From Gari tellinella (taxonomy: Eukaryota; Mollusca; Bivalvia; Cardiida; Psammobiidae), in assembly GCA_922989275.2 (NCBI GenBank), contig OV277858.1:97636794-97700793 (forward strand): DNA of 64,000 bases, in the 5' to 3' direction. Under the pieces are notes generated by a model. The model was not told the origin of the DNA. It did no database searches and saw only the letters and a list, made by a program, of their open reading frames with translations. Positions 62,475 to 64,000 of the stretch are shown one piece after another. Numbering within the stretch: position 1 is the stretch's first letter; each line of letters opens with the position of its first letter. The position numbers and the translations under genes were made by a program.

Positions 62475-64000
62475 TAGACATTTGCACTAAAACTACAAAT
62501 TGATATAGATTCATGATGCCTCAGCCTCAGCTGAACCTTTCCATTGTCTTCAATGGACAGCTCAAGATCCGATGATCTTATTGTTCCCTCTGGCAACAAC
62601 TCTCCAATTTCTACTTTCATCACAGTCTCTTTCTTTCTTCTATCAACTACACTGTTCTTGTACACCACTGTTCCATCTTCATTTACTTCTGTCTCCATTC
62701 CATCAGCTTTCTTCAGACAACTTACTACAACATCTTTATCTTGTTCAGATGATGAGACCATCGTCTTGGAGGTAAAGACATAGTCCTTACTCCAAACTGG
62801 CTTTCTACGTGTTCGTTTCATATCTGAAACAGGTTCATCACACTCATCAGCATTCTCAACGACTTCAGGTTCACTATCATCCTGATCCTTGATCGCTTCA
62901 TTCTCAGCGTGATTTGAATCATGCTCATCTCTTAGGGTCTGATTTCGACACGCTCTTAGTCTGTCACAGTGAATAACTTGCTCAGCTTTGTTTCGAGCAC
63001 AATTTACCTTGTACAGAACTTCAGATAGTTTTGCAGTGATTTGATGTGGACCTCGCCAAAATGAAGTGAGTTTTGAGGAAGTTCCTACCTTTTTGACGGG
63101 GAAATACACGAATACCTTATCTCCGACTTTAAATGTTTCAAAGGAGGTTCGGGCATCGTGAATTTGTTTTTGTCTTTGCATGGACTGCTGGGTGTTCTGT
63201 CTGACTATCTTATGAGCTGTCTCGATCCTATCCTTCAATTCCCAAACCCATTGGTTATTTGGAATAGGTTTTATGAGAGGGGGCATTTCAAACATGAGAT
63301 CTAACGGTGTTGAAACCTCACGACCTAGCATTAACATGTTTGGGCTCATGCGTGTTGTCTCATGAGTAGCACTACGATATGCCATCATTACATATGGTAG
63401 CTGGGCATCCCAATCGTTGTGATTGTCACTGACAAATGAGCTCAGCATTGTCGCAAGAGTTCGATTGAACCTCTCGACCATTCCATCACTCTGTGGATGG
63501 TATGGTGTAGTGCGTGTTTTCTCTATGCCGAATATTTTGCACATCTCCTGAAATAATCGACTTTCGAACTGACGACCTTGGTCAGAGTGGATGATCTGAG
63601 GTACGCCGAAACGACAAAGAACCTCTTCCACAAGTAGTCTAGCTACTGTCACAGCTTCCATATTAGGCATGGGCAAAGCTTCCGTCCATTTCGTGAAGTA
63701 ATCTGCTATTACCAAGATGTACTTATTGCTTTTGTCTGTTTCTGGGAGTTCACCCAAAATATCAATAGCTATTCTCTCCATTGGATAGCCACTCCTTACG
63801 ATCTGCATTGGAGCTCTCTTCGTCATCAAAGGACCTTTCCTTTTCATACAAGTTTCACATCCCGATGCGTAGCTACGAACATCGGACTGAAGGCCTGGCC
63901 AGTAAAACGTTTGTCTTACTTTACTTAGGGTCTTTCTAACTCCTAAATGACCAGCAGTTTTCATATCATGACAGCCTTTCAACACTGCTCGTCTTGTGTT
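62444..64000 (-). CDS. Ty3/gypsy-type polyprotein, integrase end (partial)
   Basis: The minus-strand frame is open from the right edge to a stop at 62446-62444. Numbering from the codon at 63985, it shows the HHCC zinc-binding motif (His6, His13, Cys43, Cys46), the YWPG motif and the DDE catalytic triad (Asp75 in AIDILGE, Asp135 in SDQGRQFES, Glu171 in DGMVERFN, with the 35-residue spacing). A C-terminal GPHQITAKLSEVLYKVN segment follows, then an acidic tail. It joins element cDNA into the host genome. Protease, RT and RNase H would lie beyond the edge. The catalytic residues are intact. The last eight or nine codons come from an inserted CAGGGCTG element. Confidence 0.95.
   Translation of the reverse strand, partial: NTRRAVLKGCHDMKTAGHLGVRKTLSKVRQTFYWPGLQSDVRSYASGCETCMKRKGPLMTKRAPMQIVRSGYPMERIAIDILGELPETDKSNKYILVIADYFTKWTEALPMPNMEAVTVARLLVEEVLCRFGVPQIIHSDQGRQFESRLFQEMCKIFGIEKTRTTPYHPQSDGMVERFNRTLATMLSSFVSDNHNDWDAQLPYVMMAYRSATHETTRMSPNMLMLGREVSTPLDLMFEMPPLIKPIPNNQWVWELKDRIETAHKIVRQNTQQSMQRQKQIHDARTSFETFKVGDKVFVYFPVKKVGTSSKLTSFWRGPHQITAKLSEVLYKVNCARNKAEQVIHCDRLRACRNQTLRDEHDSNHAENEAIKDQDDSEPEVVENADECDEPVSDMKRTRRKPVWSKDYVFTSKTMVSSSEQDKDVVVSCLKKADGMETEVNEDGTVVYKNSVVDRRKKETVMKVEIGELLPEGTIRSSDLELSIEDNGKVQLRLRHHESISICSFSANVYRAAISSDFS

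Noticed and set aside
62544..62783. Plus-strand frames over the gypsy integrase
   Set aside because: They are shadows of the strong minus-strand frame.
1..64000. Bacterial-style promoters, ribosome binding sites and operons
   Set aside because: Introns, LINEs and MITEs show this is animal nuclear DNA, so such features do not apply.

Overview
This is a window of animal nuclear DNA, AT-rich and gene-poor, with split genes and a very high density of short terminal-inverted-repeat and hairpin elements. There are no bacterial features. The repeat content (palindromes built on GTCTGATC, LINE 3' ends, degenerate Tc1/mariner, PIF/Harbinger-like and Ty3/gypsy pieces) together with the style of the coding exons suggests a bivalve mollusc. 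This is an inference from general familiarity with such genomes, not a species identification.

Two host genes could be assembled by joining small exons whose splice sites and phases agree. (1) Minus strand, 165-16477: the first five coding exons of histidine ammonia-lyase (HAL), which converts L-histidine to urocanate. Residues 1 to about 172 are covered, including the Par3/HAL N-terminal domain and the Tyr-Gly-Ile-Thr-Thr-Gly-Phe-Gly active-site segment. The rest of the gene lies beyond the left edge. Intron 3 (9.2 kb) holds a widely spaced inverted repeat and a broken transposon-like coding relic. The start of exon 3 with its splice acceptor is tandemly repeated. (2) Plus strand, 30586-58596: a five-exon gene for a predicted 350-residue secreted or membrane-anchored protein with the order hydrophobic segment, PAN/apple, short Cys-rich link, sushi (CCP), EB/EGF-like, PAN/apple, stop. 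All internal junctions keep frame and its introns are packed with repeats.

Layout: 1-16.5 kb HAL; 16.5-30.5 kb intergenic (hairpins, a mariner relic, a 913-bp foldback made of a short reiterated motif, GCCATTTT-type tandem repeats, a LINE on the minus strand); 30.6-58.6 kb the PAN/sushi gene, whose fourth intron (17 kb) carries two inverted 940-bp elements with TTAA flanks, several tandem arrays, and fragments of Harbinger-like genes; 58.6-62.2 kb further repeats and a duplicated Harbinger-like 5' region with a Myb/SANT-like exon; 62.2-64 kb the integrase end of a Ty3/gypsy polyprotein (minus strand) whose 3' end is cut by a small inverted-repeat element.

The two host genes diverge from the same intergenic region, but nothing in the sequence ties their functions together. 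The most unusual aspects are the modular hairpin families, whose arms differ between copies but stay complementary, the duplicated HAL splice acceptor, the nested insertions, and the assembled PAN-sushi-EGF-PAN gene.
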